From Crossaster papposus (taxonomy: Eukaryota; Echinodermata; Asteroidea; Velatida; Solasteridae), in the NCBI GenBank assembly GCA_037893245.1, contig JBAIAA010000076.1:124001-188000 (forward strand): a DNA stretch of 64,000 nt. The letters are read 5' to 3'. A program made the translations under genes and the position numbers. Positions 13,733 to 24,467 of this stretch are shown here, one piece after another. The notes beneath the pieces are model-generated. The model searched no databases. It had not been told where the DNA came from and saw nothing but the letters and a program-made list of their open reading frames with translations. Positions within the stretch are counted from its first letter, which is position 1, and every line of letters starts with the position of its first letter.

Positions 13733-14196
13733 TTTTTATTAGGGCGTGGTGGGGGTTGGTCTTAGTTTTTTTTGTTAGGGCGAGGTGGGGTTGGTCTTAG
13801 CAGTTTTTTTGTTAGGGCGAGGTGGGGTTGGTCTTAGCAGTTTTTTTGTTAGGGCGAGGTGGGGTTGGTCTTAGCAGTTTTTTTGTTAGGGCGAGGTGGG
13901 GTTGGTCTTAGTAGTTTTTATGTTAGGGCGTGGTGGGGTTGGCCTTAGTATAATAGTAGTTTTTGATTAGGGCGTGGTGGGGGTTGGTCTTAGTAGTTTT
14001 TATGTTAGGGCGTGGTGGGGGTTGGTCTTAGTAGTTTTTATGTTAGGGCGTGGTGGGGGTTGGTCTTAGTAGTTTTTTTATTAGGGCGTGGTGGGCTTGG
14101 TCTTAGTATAATAGTAGTTTTTGATTAGGACATGGTGGGGGTTGGTCTTAGTAGTTTTTTTATTAGGGCGTGGTGGCGGTTGGTCTTATTAGTTTA
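13733..14196 (+). repeat. G/T-rich minisatellite
   Basis: About twelve imperfect units of 33-37 bp built on TTAGGGCGTGGTGGGGGTT followed by GGTCTTAGTAGTTTTT. Variants (GGCGAGG versus GGCGTGG) occur in blocks, as expected from unequal exchange. An extra ATAATAGTAG insert recurs in two units. The strand is strongly G/T biased. Confidence 0.9.
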
Positions 14197-14299
14197 TTTA
14201 CAGTATCTGTTTTGAACCATTCAATTTATTTTTAACTACAAAATATCAATATCAAATTTGACAGTGAAGTTGACATTTTCCAAACTAACAAAATGGTTA

Positions 14300-14530
14300 G
14301 TTAAAAAGCAGGTTGTGATCTCTTTGAATCATGTGTTTTCGTAGGAGCAAGAAAAACAAGTGATACGAAAAAATGGGTTTGAATATAACATTTTTTCTTG
14401 AACGGAGTTTTCCGCAACGTGCATTGTGGTCCAGTATGATACCCGTATAAATTAGTCTCGTATATTGTTTGAGTACACGTTTGGGAATACAGGGTTTTAT
14501 ATTCCGGACCCAAGTTGCAGCAAAAAGCAG
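14300..14530 (-). repeat. Dispersed repeat, copy A (pairs with 47440-47670)
   Basis: The reverse complement of this segment aligns with 47440-47670. It includes a near-perfect block of about 35 bp around ACGAAAACACATGATTC and AAAGAGATCACAACCTGC, plus shared GTATTCCCAAA, CTCAAACAAT and CTTCACTGTCAAATTTG words. There is no coding support; the small frames here are shadows. Repeat class unknown. Confidence 0.6.
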
Positions 14531-14666
14531 CACTTGTGGTTGCCTATAGTTACTACACGTTTTTGGCATTCCTGCGTGAGCTTTATACGGTAGGTTTCAA
14601 GTTCAGTTCCAGTCTGCAAAAAACATTATAGAATTAAAAAGTGATAAGTAGAGGTTGCTCCGATGT

Positions 14667-14758
14667 ATAACCAGTTCAAGACGAGAATATTGTACATTGA
14701 CCGAGCCCAGGCGCCAGATTATTCTTCACAAATTTTGATCCGAGGCGGGTTCAGGCAA
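14667..14758 (-). mobile_element. Decayed fragment of MITE family 1
   Basis: AACCAGTTC, CCGAGCCCAGGCG, GATTATTCTT and GATCCGAGGCGGGTTCAGGC occur in the same order as in the left half of copies 50611-50852 and 57788-58029, with many differences. The right half and right terminal repeat are not recognisable. It looks older than the three intact copies. Confidence 0.5.
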
Positions 14759-14793
14759 ACATCTATGGTGGCCCTGAAGGGACTACGCATATC

Positions 14794-14970
14794 GTGAATA
14801 TTGACGTCAATATTCGCGACAAATTTCACGACTTTCTCTAAAGTCGCAAATATTGACGTCAATTTGACGTCAAATTTCACGATTTTTCCAAAACGTCGCG
14901 AATATTGATATCAAATTTGACGTCGATATTCGCGTCAAATTTCACGACTTTTCTCGAAAGTCGCGAATAA
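14794..14970 (+). repeat. Palindrome-rich repeat with TGACGTCA cores
   Basis: About three imperfect repeats of roughly 55-70 bp alternate ATATTGACGTCAATAT-type palindromes with CAAATTTCACGACTTT and AAAGTCGCGAATA. The sequence is CpG-rich compared with its flanks. TGACGTCA is the CRE/ATF core, so a regulatory reading is possible. A foldback repeat is equally likely. Confidence 0.55.
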
Positions 14971-16094
14971 TGAAAAAAAAAAAAAAATTCTAAAATAATA
15001 ATATCTTCATATAAAATGGGGAAGAAAACAAACCAACGTCGAAAGGGTACAGCCAGTGGAATAAAGCTATACGTTAGAAAAATACGCGGACAAATTTAAC
15101 ATCTCGCATTACGAACGAGAAAAGCCTATACTCGTCAAGATTATATACGCGGTATAAAACGCCAAGAGAGTAAATTTAATAACTTGACGAAAAAGACGTC
15201 AGACGATTTAAAAAAAATTGTAGATGATTTTACCTGAGCCATATTTATGTGACACGATCAAGCGGAACGAGTCGGATGACGGGGAATACCAAAAGTGTTT
15301 TAATCAGAACGTTCTTCGTTGGTATTTAAACAAATTTACATAACTCGACAACAACACTTCGTATCAACATGGGGTTTTCAGGTTTTTAAAACGTACAAAT
15401 GCCCTCTTTAAAACTACAAGGAAACTCATTTTTTGACCTTGGCTGACATCCGACTCATTCCGCTTGATCGTGTCACATATTAACATAGGCCTATGCGTTT
15501 ATATGTTGGGAATACATATTACATGTTTATGATATTTTATACAGATCGAAAGAGACGATCAAAAAAATAAATTTGGAACGCACGTAGAAATTTTTCAGAG
15601 GGAGAGAGAGACGAGATAAAAAATAAAATTTGGAACCTTCCCCCTACTATTTTTCATGGTTTATTGACAACATGAAAACCATAAACTGAGGAAGTGCCAT
15701 CTATTTTAATTGCCGCGCAAGGACATCACGCATCGTACACATTAACTTTTAAACATGCTGGCTAAACACACGATCTATGCACAAATAAATGATGTATTCG
15801 TGACAGAGTATAATTATATCAAAAATGAGAAACGTACGGAAGGCCGTTAGGGCCAGGTACATCTTTTTTTTACGGAGTTGTGTTTCTCTTCACGGTTGTT
15901 GCGTTTCTCTTTCAAGGTAGCTCAACTCTCTTTCAGGAGTTTACAGTACCGTCAATTTTAAATTGTCTCCAAAGTCTGTAAAAGAGAATATAAGTCGCGG
16001 CACCGAGTGACTAAGTAGCGGCCGCCACTTCATGATCACAATAAAAGAGAAATACACCCCTGTGAACAAAACAATATTTTCCCCTTGAAATAGA
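14971..16094. other. Gene-free stretch
   Basis: AT-rich DNA with no recognised gene. The phrases CATCCGACTC and CGCTTGATCGTGTCACAT near 15450-15478 are an inverted copy of GTGACACGATCAAGCGGAAC and GTCGGATGAC near 15250-15280, giving a loose foldback of about 230 bp with an AT-rich middle. Confidence 0.45.
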
Positions 16095-16215
16095 GAGACA
16101 CACGTTCTGAAAGAGAGATACGCTACCATAAAAGAGAAACGCACTACCGCGAATAAAAAAACGCACCACCTCGAAAGAGAAACGCACCACCGCGAAAGAG
16201 ACACGCAAGATCGCG
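16095..16215 (+). repeat. Short-unit minisatellite (AAAGAGAAACGCACCACCGC)
   Basis: Five to six degenerate units of about 18-20 bp built on AAAGAGAAACGCACCACCGCG. The overlapping - strand frame is only the translation of the repeat. Confidence 0.65.
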
Positions 16216-16269
16216 AAAAAAACGTAAAGAGAAAAGGTATATTAGTCCTAAAAGAGCTTCCGTACACTC

Positions 16270-16600
16270 TAAAACAGATTGGTTGAAAATAACCAATATA
16301 TTGGTCGGTTTTAACCAATCGAGTTGGTAGATATGTGGATAACCAAAATATTGGTTAAAATAACCAATCTGATATTGGTCACCTATTGGTTAACCAATCC
16401 ATATTGGTTATAACACCAACCAATGCAATGTTGGTTAATTTAACCAATCCACAATGGTAAAACTCCAACCAATATGTATTGGTTCCCACGCAACAAATTA
16501 CATTGGTTTTATTGACCAATTAATTGGTTGCATGGTAATCACTATATATTGGTTATAACACCAACCTATACAATATTGGTTAAACAAATCAATAGCAAAT
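16270..16600. repeat. Dense ATTGG/CCAAT inverted-repeat block
   Basis: More than twenty ATTGG or CCAAT words in both orientations lie within about 330 bp, many paired as TTGGTTNNNNAACCAA-type palindromes. Longer blocks such as ATATTGGTTATAACACCAAC recur. The arrangement is irregular rather than head-to-tail. CCAAT is the NF-Y binding core, but nothing here shows a promoter. Confidence 0.75.
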
Positions 16601-17607
16601 ATTAATTTGTATATTTCAGGTCATTCCAGCCAGTAAGCAGTTTGCAGCAGTTTTAACACAGCCAATAGCAAATATTGTAAGTTCTTAAAAACCTTTTGTA
16701 TTTGCTGTACCGCAATTCGACTTTTTGGCCATGAGACTTTTCTTTAATAAAAAACATATTACAAATATATATAACAAAACATTACAGAGAAACATTTGTC
16801 TTGTTGAATGCAATGAGTTGATATCATTATGCATGAATGCGTGGCCTTATTTCTGTCCTACATCAAGGTCGTTCATTCCACTACAGACTGCGTGATGGGC
16901 AATCCGACCAAGGGTTGTCCGATGACGTGCTTGCCGATCCTACCCTCACACCTGCAAACTCCGCTCGATTGTGCGTACACAACTATCGTTACTCAACAAC
17001 AAACATTTAAATAATGCAATTGGCATTAGTGTTGATGACGTAGGAGTCAAATACCTTTCGTTATTGTCAACAGACTCCGGGTAACCTTAAGCATAATAGA
17101 TGCATTTTCATAGATTGATCTTTTCATATTTTTCTACCAAAAGTGATAAAGATGATGACATTTTAGAATACATGTAACAAGAATAATATCATTTGGCGCA
17201 AGACAATTCTACAAAATCCGAAGTAAACGAAGTAAATATGAAGTAAACTCATTGTTAACTGTTGAAGAGAAAAACACTGCAAAAAATGCCAAAGAAATGA
17301 GGTAAACGAGATTATTATTCATATATGTCCGCTACTGGAATCAAGGATTCCTCAAGATAATTATGATAACGTATATTTTCTGGTTTAAATTGTTTTCTTA
17401 GTCACACTATTGGACAGCCACCCGATAGAAATGTTGTTCGCTCACTGCACTCCGATCTTGCAGGAGTGAGCATTTTAGGTTTTTCTTGTAATATTGCCTT
17501 AAGGGTGTTTTCTTTTGTAATCTATCATGGTCGGTCCTGTTCGCATTTTTTTGTCGACCTTTGTAATTGTTTAGATGCATATTTTATTGCTTGTAATCCT
17601 GCAAAAT

Positions 17608-17702
17608 AGGAAATGGAATGGAATGGAATGGAATGGAATGGAATGGAATGGAATGGAATGGAATGGAATGGGATGGAATGGAATGGAATGGAATGGAATG
17701 AA
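17608..17702 (+). repeat. (GGAAT)n pentanucleotide tract
   Basis: About 18 tandem GGAAT units with one GGGAT variant. The motif is the same pentamer as human satellite III, but this is a short simple-sequence tract. Confidence 0.95.
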
Positions 17703-17769
17703 AGAGGGTGCATTATAGGCACTGTAATACAGCTCACAAGATCAAAACCGTAGAGAAGACAATGAAAAG

Positions 17770-17950
17770 ACATTACAGTTTTAGAGGTGAAAGAAAAACC
17801 CCAGAAGAATATTCTGGGGAACACCAACGGAACCAACTCGAGTTTGAAAAATCAAATCCACATGTGGACCAGGGTGGGAATCGAACCCGAGTGGGAATCC
17901 AACCCATGCCACAGCGGTGGAAGGCGAGGAATACAAACCCCAAAACATTG
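17770..17950 (-). repeat. SINE-like fragment with Pol III B-box-like word
   Basis: Read on the - strand it contains GGGTTCGATTCCC, a good tRNA B-box word, preceded by CCACCGCTGTGGCATGGGTT and followed by a CCACATGTGG word and a GTTGGTTCC block. This is the layout of tRNA-derived dispersed repeats, but no clear A box or tail was seen, so it is likely a fragment. It lies just before the receptor exon. Confidence 0.4.
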
Positions 17951-18010
17951 TTGTATGACCACATGACCTTTGAGAAGAGCAAATAATGAGTATATCTTGA
18001 TTTTTGTTGC

Positions 18011-18157
18011 TATCTATCTGCAGGTGTATAGGATGCTGACAACCATTGTTACCTTCTTGAGCATTCACAGCCTTTGGAGAGACGTCATGGACTGAGCCTT
18101 CAACATGACCTAGTAAGGGAGTCGCAGTATTCCAGAACGTTGACAACAACAGCCGAC
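18011..18157 (+). other. Splice acceptor and receptor leader with two upstream ORFs
   Basis: A pyrimidine-rich tract ends in CTATCTATCTGCAG with AG at 18023-18024, a good 3' splice site, so the exon probably starts at 18025. The receptor frame has a stop (TAG) at 18029-18031. Between the acceptor and the receptor ATG are two upstream ORFs: a 20-codon one from ATG 18033 to TGA 18093-18095 and a two-codon one (ATG ACC TAG) at 18105-18113. Such leaders often dampen translation of receptor mRNAs. Use in vivo is not shown. Confidence 0.55.
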
Positions 18158-19525
18158 ATGAATCTCACTGTAACAGTGGAAACTATGGATGTACTAACGA
18201 ATTGCACTGGAGATAACTGCACTGATATAACACTTGATGAGAGACTGTCTAACGTGGAAATAGTCAAGATCATCTGTATGGCCGTACTGTCCGGAATAGC
18301 CTGTTTATTCACAATATGTGGCAATACAATGGTCATCGTCGCATTCTGCCGTGAAAGAAGACTTCGTATTCTTGGCAACTACTTCATCATTAGTATGGCG
18401 GGAGCTGACGTCATTATTGGCGCATTTTCTATGCCATTGTACACAATGTATCTTTTGATTGACCATTGGCCATTAGGACCAGTCCTTTGTGATATCTGGC
18501 TGTTTTTAGACTATCTATGTTGTGGTGCATCTGTGCTTGGTATCCTCCTTATTAGTGTCGATCGCTATCGATGTTTGTCTCATCCAATGACATATCAAAG
18601 TGACATGACTCGTTCACGTGTCTTGTTCTTAATTATTGCTAGTTGGATCACCACTATTCTTCTCTTTGGGGTACCAATCATCGGCTGGCAATTCTTCGAA
18701 GGAGAGCGTACCGTACCACACGATCAGTGCGAGGTACAATTTACTAACGATGCATTCTTCACTGCTGGATCCATCATAATGATTTATTGGTTACCACTTG
18801 TTGTCATTCTTATCTTGTATATGCGCATATACCTCTTAACCAGACGCCTAGTGAGGCGTGAGGCACGAATTATTGGGAGATTAAGTGTGAGGCACCACGT
18901 AGAACCTGCGGACTCTTCACATAATAACAACCATCATAATCGCAAGTTTTCTTCAGGCGTCATGCTAGACTCTGAAGACGAACAGACAGTATCATTCCCA
19001 ACAAGGGACCTGCCATTACCACCACACCCTGAAGAAGACAATGACGTCAACAATCGTGCTTCATGCTCCAAACATTACAATAACGGTTGTGGCTCGGATG
19101 GTGAGCGAAGGAGAGTCACTCTTCCGTCAGAAACAGACGAGTTTTCTGAGAGTGAACGAACTGCGCACGGTTCACATCGAACATCAACCAAAGCTAGCCC
19201 CAACAGTAAAGATCACACCATAGGCAAGACACTGTCAGCTGCTCTGAACTCCTTGAAAGAGGCTAAGGCTGTGAGGACCCTTAGTGCCATACTTGGTATC
19301 TTTATTCTCTGTTGGACTCCGTATAGTATCTTAGTCATAGTAAAAGGCTTCTGCCCAGAATGCGTCAATATGTACCTGTATGAACTTAGCTATTTCCTCT
19401 GCTACATCAATAGCACATTTAATCCCGTGTGTTATGCGTTTGCTAACAGGGATTTCAAGATCGCATTTAAGAAAATCCTACTGTGCGATGGACAAAAGTA
19501 TGGCTGGAAGTCGAGTCATTACTAA
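18158..19525 (+). CDS. Muscarinic acetylcholine receptor-like class A GPCR
   Basis: A 455-residue seven-transmembrane receptor in one exon. The start is the first in-frame ATG after an in-frame stop at 18029; an upstream TTG is not a plausible start. Visible landmarks (455-aa numbering): N-glycosylation sequons at N2, N15 and N20; N1.50 = N56; D2.50 = D84; the helix 3-loop 2 disulphide pair C111/C191; amine-binding D3.32 = D118 with Y119; DRY at 135-137; W163 in helix 4; P213 in helix 5; a long third intracellular loop (about 230-368), Ser/His/Asn-rich as in muscarinic receptors; CWTPYS at 385-390 in helix 6; NPVCY at 422-426; and a short tail after helix 8 with a possible palmitoylated C443. 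Muscarinic hallmarks are GERTVP in loop 2 and CYINST before NPxxY. Helix 6 residue 6.52 is Ser390, not the muscarinic Asn. It should be a plasma-membrane receptor for an amine-type ligand; acetylcholine is unproven. Histamine H3-like receptors are the next alternative. Confidence 0.93.
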   Translation: MNLTVTVETMDVLTNCTGDNCTDITLDERLSNVEIVKIICMAVLSGIACLFTICGNTMVIVAFCRERRLRILGNYFIISMAGADVIIGAFSMPLYTMYLLIDHWPLGPVLCDIWLFLDYLCCGASVLGILLISVDRYRCLSHPMTYQSDMTRSRVLFLIIASWITTILLFGVPIIGWQFFEGERTVPHDQCEVQFTNDAFFTAGSIIMIYWLPLVVILILYMRIYLLTRRLVRREARIIGRLSVRHHVEPADSSHNNNHHNRKFSSGVMLDSEDEQTVSFPTRDLPLPPHPEEDNDVNNRASCSKHYNNGCGSDGERRRVTLPSETDEFSESERTAHGSHRTSTKASPNSKDHTIGKTLSAALNSLKEAKAVRTLSAILGIFILCWTPYSILVIVKGFCPECVNMYLYELSYFLCYINSTFNPVCYAFANRDFKIAFKKILLCDGQKYGWKSSHY

Positions 19526-22500
19526 GAAAGTTATTTTAGAATGGTGCGTGGAAACTGTAACTTCCATTTGAATATTTATTATAACTACTGTTAGGTTCAG
19601 TTTACAACCTACTTAATACATTATGTTTATTTGGTAAAATGAAGGGCAGAAAATGAATTATCGTGTTGCTTATGTTGCAGGCAAATAGAGCAGCACGTGC
19701 ATTGGCTATACAAAGTCAGAAGTTCTTCAAAAAGAACACATCGACTATTTGCATTCAGGAAGATAAACCCACAGGTTTTCGAGAGTTAGCCTTTGCATTT
19801 TATAGATCGAGGATTATTTGGGACCAATTCTGACTTGTTACTTTAGTAATACAAACGATTAGTAATTCTTTTGTCTGAGGTTTTGGCCAAACATTTGTTT
19901 AAAACATGGAGCATTACCCAACCTCATTTCAAGCCGTCGGCGTGTCATGACAATCTGAGTGCTTCTGAGAGCACACAACGTCAAGGCGTATTTTGTTACC
20001 AAGTTTATCATGAACCAACCAATATGTTCATTTATGAAAGAGGATCCTTACACCGTACCCAGACCACTAAGTACGTCCATGATCGTGAATTAGACTTCTT
20101 GTTTGGTTGATGGCGTCGGTTAATGATTCGGTGAAACAGTGATGAAATGGATAGATTGAGTCTTGGGTCTTGGGTCTTGGGTCTTGGGTCAGCCTTACAC
20201 GTATCACTGCCGCGTTAGGTTCGAGAGTAATTGAAGAGTGTTAACTGAGGAAAGCGCTGACTGATTCGAGGCTAATATTTCCCAGGTTATGCTGCTGATA
20301 TAGTCATTCTCACGATTGAATATGCTGGGGTTGCCTATATAGGCCTACCTCATTATCTGTCGGATGCAAGTTCAATTGAGATAAAGTCAAGAAGCGAATG
20401 GTCGTCAGGTGTTCAATTTAGTGTAACTGTTTTGTTCCATATTTCAACGTTAATGCACTCACTGACCAATAAGGAATTATTAATTTGTTGGTCGTTATTT
20501 TGTATAGGCCTATTACACGTGCACGCTATATGACCCTCTACGGCCATTTAGTACGACCGACACAGTCACTGATTTTAACTCGTTTCATCCTTATTTGAAG
20601 TCATTCGCTATCAGCCACAGAACTTGTCACAGATTTTGGACATCGCAGTGAAATTGGAAACCAAGAAATTGCTGAAGAAATACATACCGACACGTGGAAA
20701 ACAATGGCTCACAATGGAAGGTTGAAGGGAAAGTTGAAAGGATACGTATCTTTACCAAAATAAGAACAGTACATTACATTTTTAACAATTTTAATCGAGA
20801 AGAACGCAAGATTCAATAGTTAATATTTTGGTTTTACCAAAGGTTAGATTATAAGATCGTATTCTAGACAAACAGCACAAGCAATTTAATTTTTGCTTAG
20901 ATCTAAGTAACTATAAACTGCTGAGGATATAGCATGATATTAATATACGGCTCTAAATGATTCGCTTTTAATATCTGTCTAATTACCGTCGCCTCTTTTT
21001 TAAATTGGCGGCGAGCGAGTTTTTTAAAAGACATCATAACCAGGCGGTTTACCATTTAGTAGACCTCATTACATTGTAAACATGTCATAATTCTCAGGAA
21101 TACGATGGTGTATATAAAAACATTCAGCTTTAAGTATTTCAAGAAAAGTCTGAAATGTAAAAAAAGTACGCTGCCGTCGCCATAGTGATATGGCTGTAAT
21201 GACGGCGGTAATAAGCCAGGTGTCGAACAAGAGGCATTCACAGCCCTATTTGCAGGGCTAGGTGTTAATGAAAACCTTCCCTGGAACATTGTGAGCAACA
21301 TTAGCCCTGTATGATGAGTGATGTTGGTAGTTGATTGGAATTCCCTTTTATCGCAATATATTTCCCACAAATTCATGTCTTGTCAAAATGTTGCCAGAAC
21401 ACGTTTCTGTACACGCTTATTATTATTAATACATGTATCGAAGGTAATTTCATGTGTTTGTTTATACTGTGCTTCAAATGCATGTATAGAACACAACTGA
21501 CAAATGTTAATGTCGGTATCAGTCTAACTATTCACATGTGAAATGCTAAAATACTGTACTTCAACTTTAGACATAAACTGATATTTTTAAGTGCCGCAAA
21601 AGGTTTAGGTATTATCTGTACATAACTATCATAATGTGGCAAGTCACGTGATAGAAACTCCATGCTTTTATAACAATAACACACCAATGTTCAAACAGGT
21701 ACTTTTGTGACAAATATGTTAAAATGCATACTATTTGCGGTATTGCTAATACTTATGCGGTAAAGTTATATACAATAATGAATGTCTGTGAGTACAATGG
21801 TAAGAATAATTTCATGAGGTGAAAGATGAACAATAATAAAGGTGAACAATAATTATGATATACGAGGCCAATTGAGAGAATAAAATTTAATCACCTGAAT
21901 ATGCAAACAATAAGGGTTATACCAGGGACCTGTTCTGAATTTCTAATCCAGAACTCTAATAATTGTTGAATATGTATCAGTGATGGAGCAAACCGAATTA
22001 CGACGCACGCGTTAATATTCTTGAAACTAACTTAACTCTTCCGTTCTACCATTATAGGTTTTTCATTGAGTTTGATTAAATTAAAAGAGGTCAGAAATCA
22101 TAGTAAAAGAAAACTTTTTCTCAGGAAAATGACCACCCACCGATCTGAAAACTGTTGACGTTTTGGTGCATAACATGTAACACGGGGTCGGTATCGAACT
22201 ATGTAAAACACAACAACGAAGTCAAAGATGATACTTTATTTGTATATTACGTGCTCCATATAGTGCAGTACCAATAATTTATGATGGTTATTTCCAAATC
22301 GCACAATTTCAAGTAAAAAGAAAAGGTAATAAAACTCTAATTCAAAATGACGAATCGTGTGTGATTCCGAACACTATAAGTTTATGCACAAAATATACGA
22401 TTATTTGGAACTAATACAAATTAACATTTATTTTACTTTGTTAAAAATATGACTGGTCGTAACGTGTGTTATTTGAAGCGTGTAGTTTTTAATTATGACA

Positions 22501-24467
22501 ACCAGAAAGCAAGCGGTAGTTCTCATCTAAAATTTATAATTACCTCCCAAAAAATTCAATAGCAAATTAATTCACAGGTCTGAAAGCTCCCATCAACCTT
22601 TGCGTATATCAATATTAAGCACGGAACTGTAGCCAGTATATGTCATATTATTCAATACCATTGCATTGTATACTGTGTGGTGAGCTGACAATTATGGGCC
22701 TTTGCATGAGTAACTGTTTATTAATACTAATATTGTAAGAAACATTGAGTTATGATATTATTATCAGCAGCTCTATTGTGGTTTTCAGTGTGGAAATGAT
22801 TTTAACGGCAAATCTGTCTTTGTTGAAGACAATTATGATACATATAATTATTAACTGTAAACTGATATAGCTGTTCGTGTCGTCACTGTCATTAATGTTG
22901 GTGGTGTTTAATAAATAGTTCTCGTTTTAAGCTATTAAATACAATCGTTCTCGTCTGTCACCAAGAGTTTCAATGTATAACATTTCTGGACCATTTTGAA
23001 TCGGTCATCATTACATTATTTTACTCATTCGTATTACAACTGAGAAAACAAAACAAACCATTAACAAAGCATCTTGTCTCGCCGATTGTACAACCGACAC
23101 GTTCTTATGAAATTCACAGTTTGTATAATAACCATCAATATTTGGTTATTAAAATCGCGTAATTATACGGGTAAATATTGATTGAGACTTATTTTGTTTA
23201 ACGTTTTGTCTTATGTTAGCGGAGGTAAATGTTTGCGTTCGTGTCGTGAACACAAATTGGCGTGAAATATTGACACAGGAAGACTAGTATCACGTACCAG
23301 CCGTAGTAGACGCTGGTAATAAAAACTGGTGCTTGAAAATACACACGAATATAGATACGACCTAGTAATACGGCTGGAAAGCAGGTCAAGTTCGATGAAC
23401 CAGAATTTATCCATCTCATTATTTCAGGTTTTCTTTTTTTAGTCAGACCATCACACAATTCTACATGGGTCAAGCTTCCTCCATGGGTCAAGTAACTTGG
23501 TGTTAAATAAACACTTTTTAGTGTTGGCTGCATTCGATGTTAGCTTGAAAGTTTATTCTGGTCGTATTATTATGTGCATGAAGCCTCCGTCGTTTTTTTT
23601 TAAACAAAAGCCACCAAACAAAAAATACCCAAGCAAAGAAAAAGAAGAATGCAAAGTAACGCAAGAAACGTCTCTATCGACTGCAACAATTAAGATTAAC
23701 GACACCTTGCTTCCCCTACGTCCGTATAGCTCGCGGTATCAACGTGTGATGCATAGGGAAATACGACTTATTACAGTTTCCTTTTGCAATCACAGCAGTC
23801 GGAAGGCAGTTTACAAAAAAATCGAAGAATTTCTTTCCTCGTTTTCAAGAATATATTGATGGCAAGAAATTAATTACATACGGTAATTCTACAGATTCTG
23901 TATTAGCAGATTGAGAAACTGGAACCCGATAATAAGATATTAGCAGTTTTACCGTCAGGTACAAGATCTAGAAATATAGTGCCGAGTTGTACTCGTGATA
24001 AATTACGACAGAACTTGTCAGATTATTAAACATTGGTGCCGAATCACAATATTTAAAGCCTTTTTATTGTAAAGTTAATCAAGGGAAAATGACATTGTCT
24101 ATTATGGTACATGTATAAGCAAAGGGGAATACATTCACACAAAAAATGGCTCGTCATATTGAGACACGCCCTCTTCCGTCAGTTAAGCAACGAGGTCGGT
24201 ACTCTACCAAAGCTAAATGATTTTTTCGAGCAAAATTGGAATAACAAAAAACATTCAGAACACTTCCTATTTTGGACTACAAACTGAATATTTGATGAAC
24301 TGCACATTAATATGCAACGTCAACCTTACTTGGTTTGTATAGTTTGTATGCAACGTCGTATAACTTGTGACAGAGCGTTAAACATCTAGGTCAAGGATAT
24401 GGATAATCCACGCTGTTTATATATAGTACTTCACGATATTTATTATAACAAATGAACTCACGATTTA
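19526..24467. other. Gene-free stretch after the receptor
   Basis: The first part is presumably receptor 3' UTR, but no convincing poly(A) signal was seen within about 1 kb of the stop; AATAAA words occur at 21835 and 21879. A four-copy GTCTTGG run lies at about 20159-20190. No further gene was recognised. A 120-codon + strand frame ending at 23859 begins with a non-ATG codon and has no recognisable domain. Confidence 0.45.

Noticed and set aside
18074-18157. Receptor start at TTG 18074 (28 extra residues)
   Set aside because: TTG is not a normal eukaryotic start; the first in-frame ATG at 18158 leaves a normal glycosylated N-terminus.
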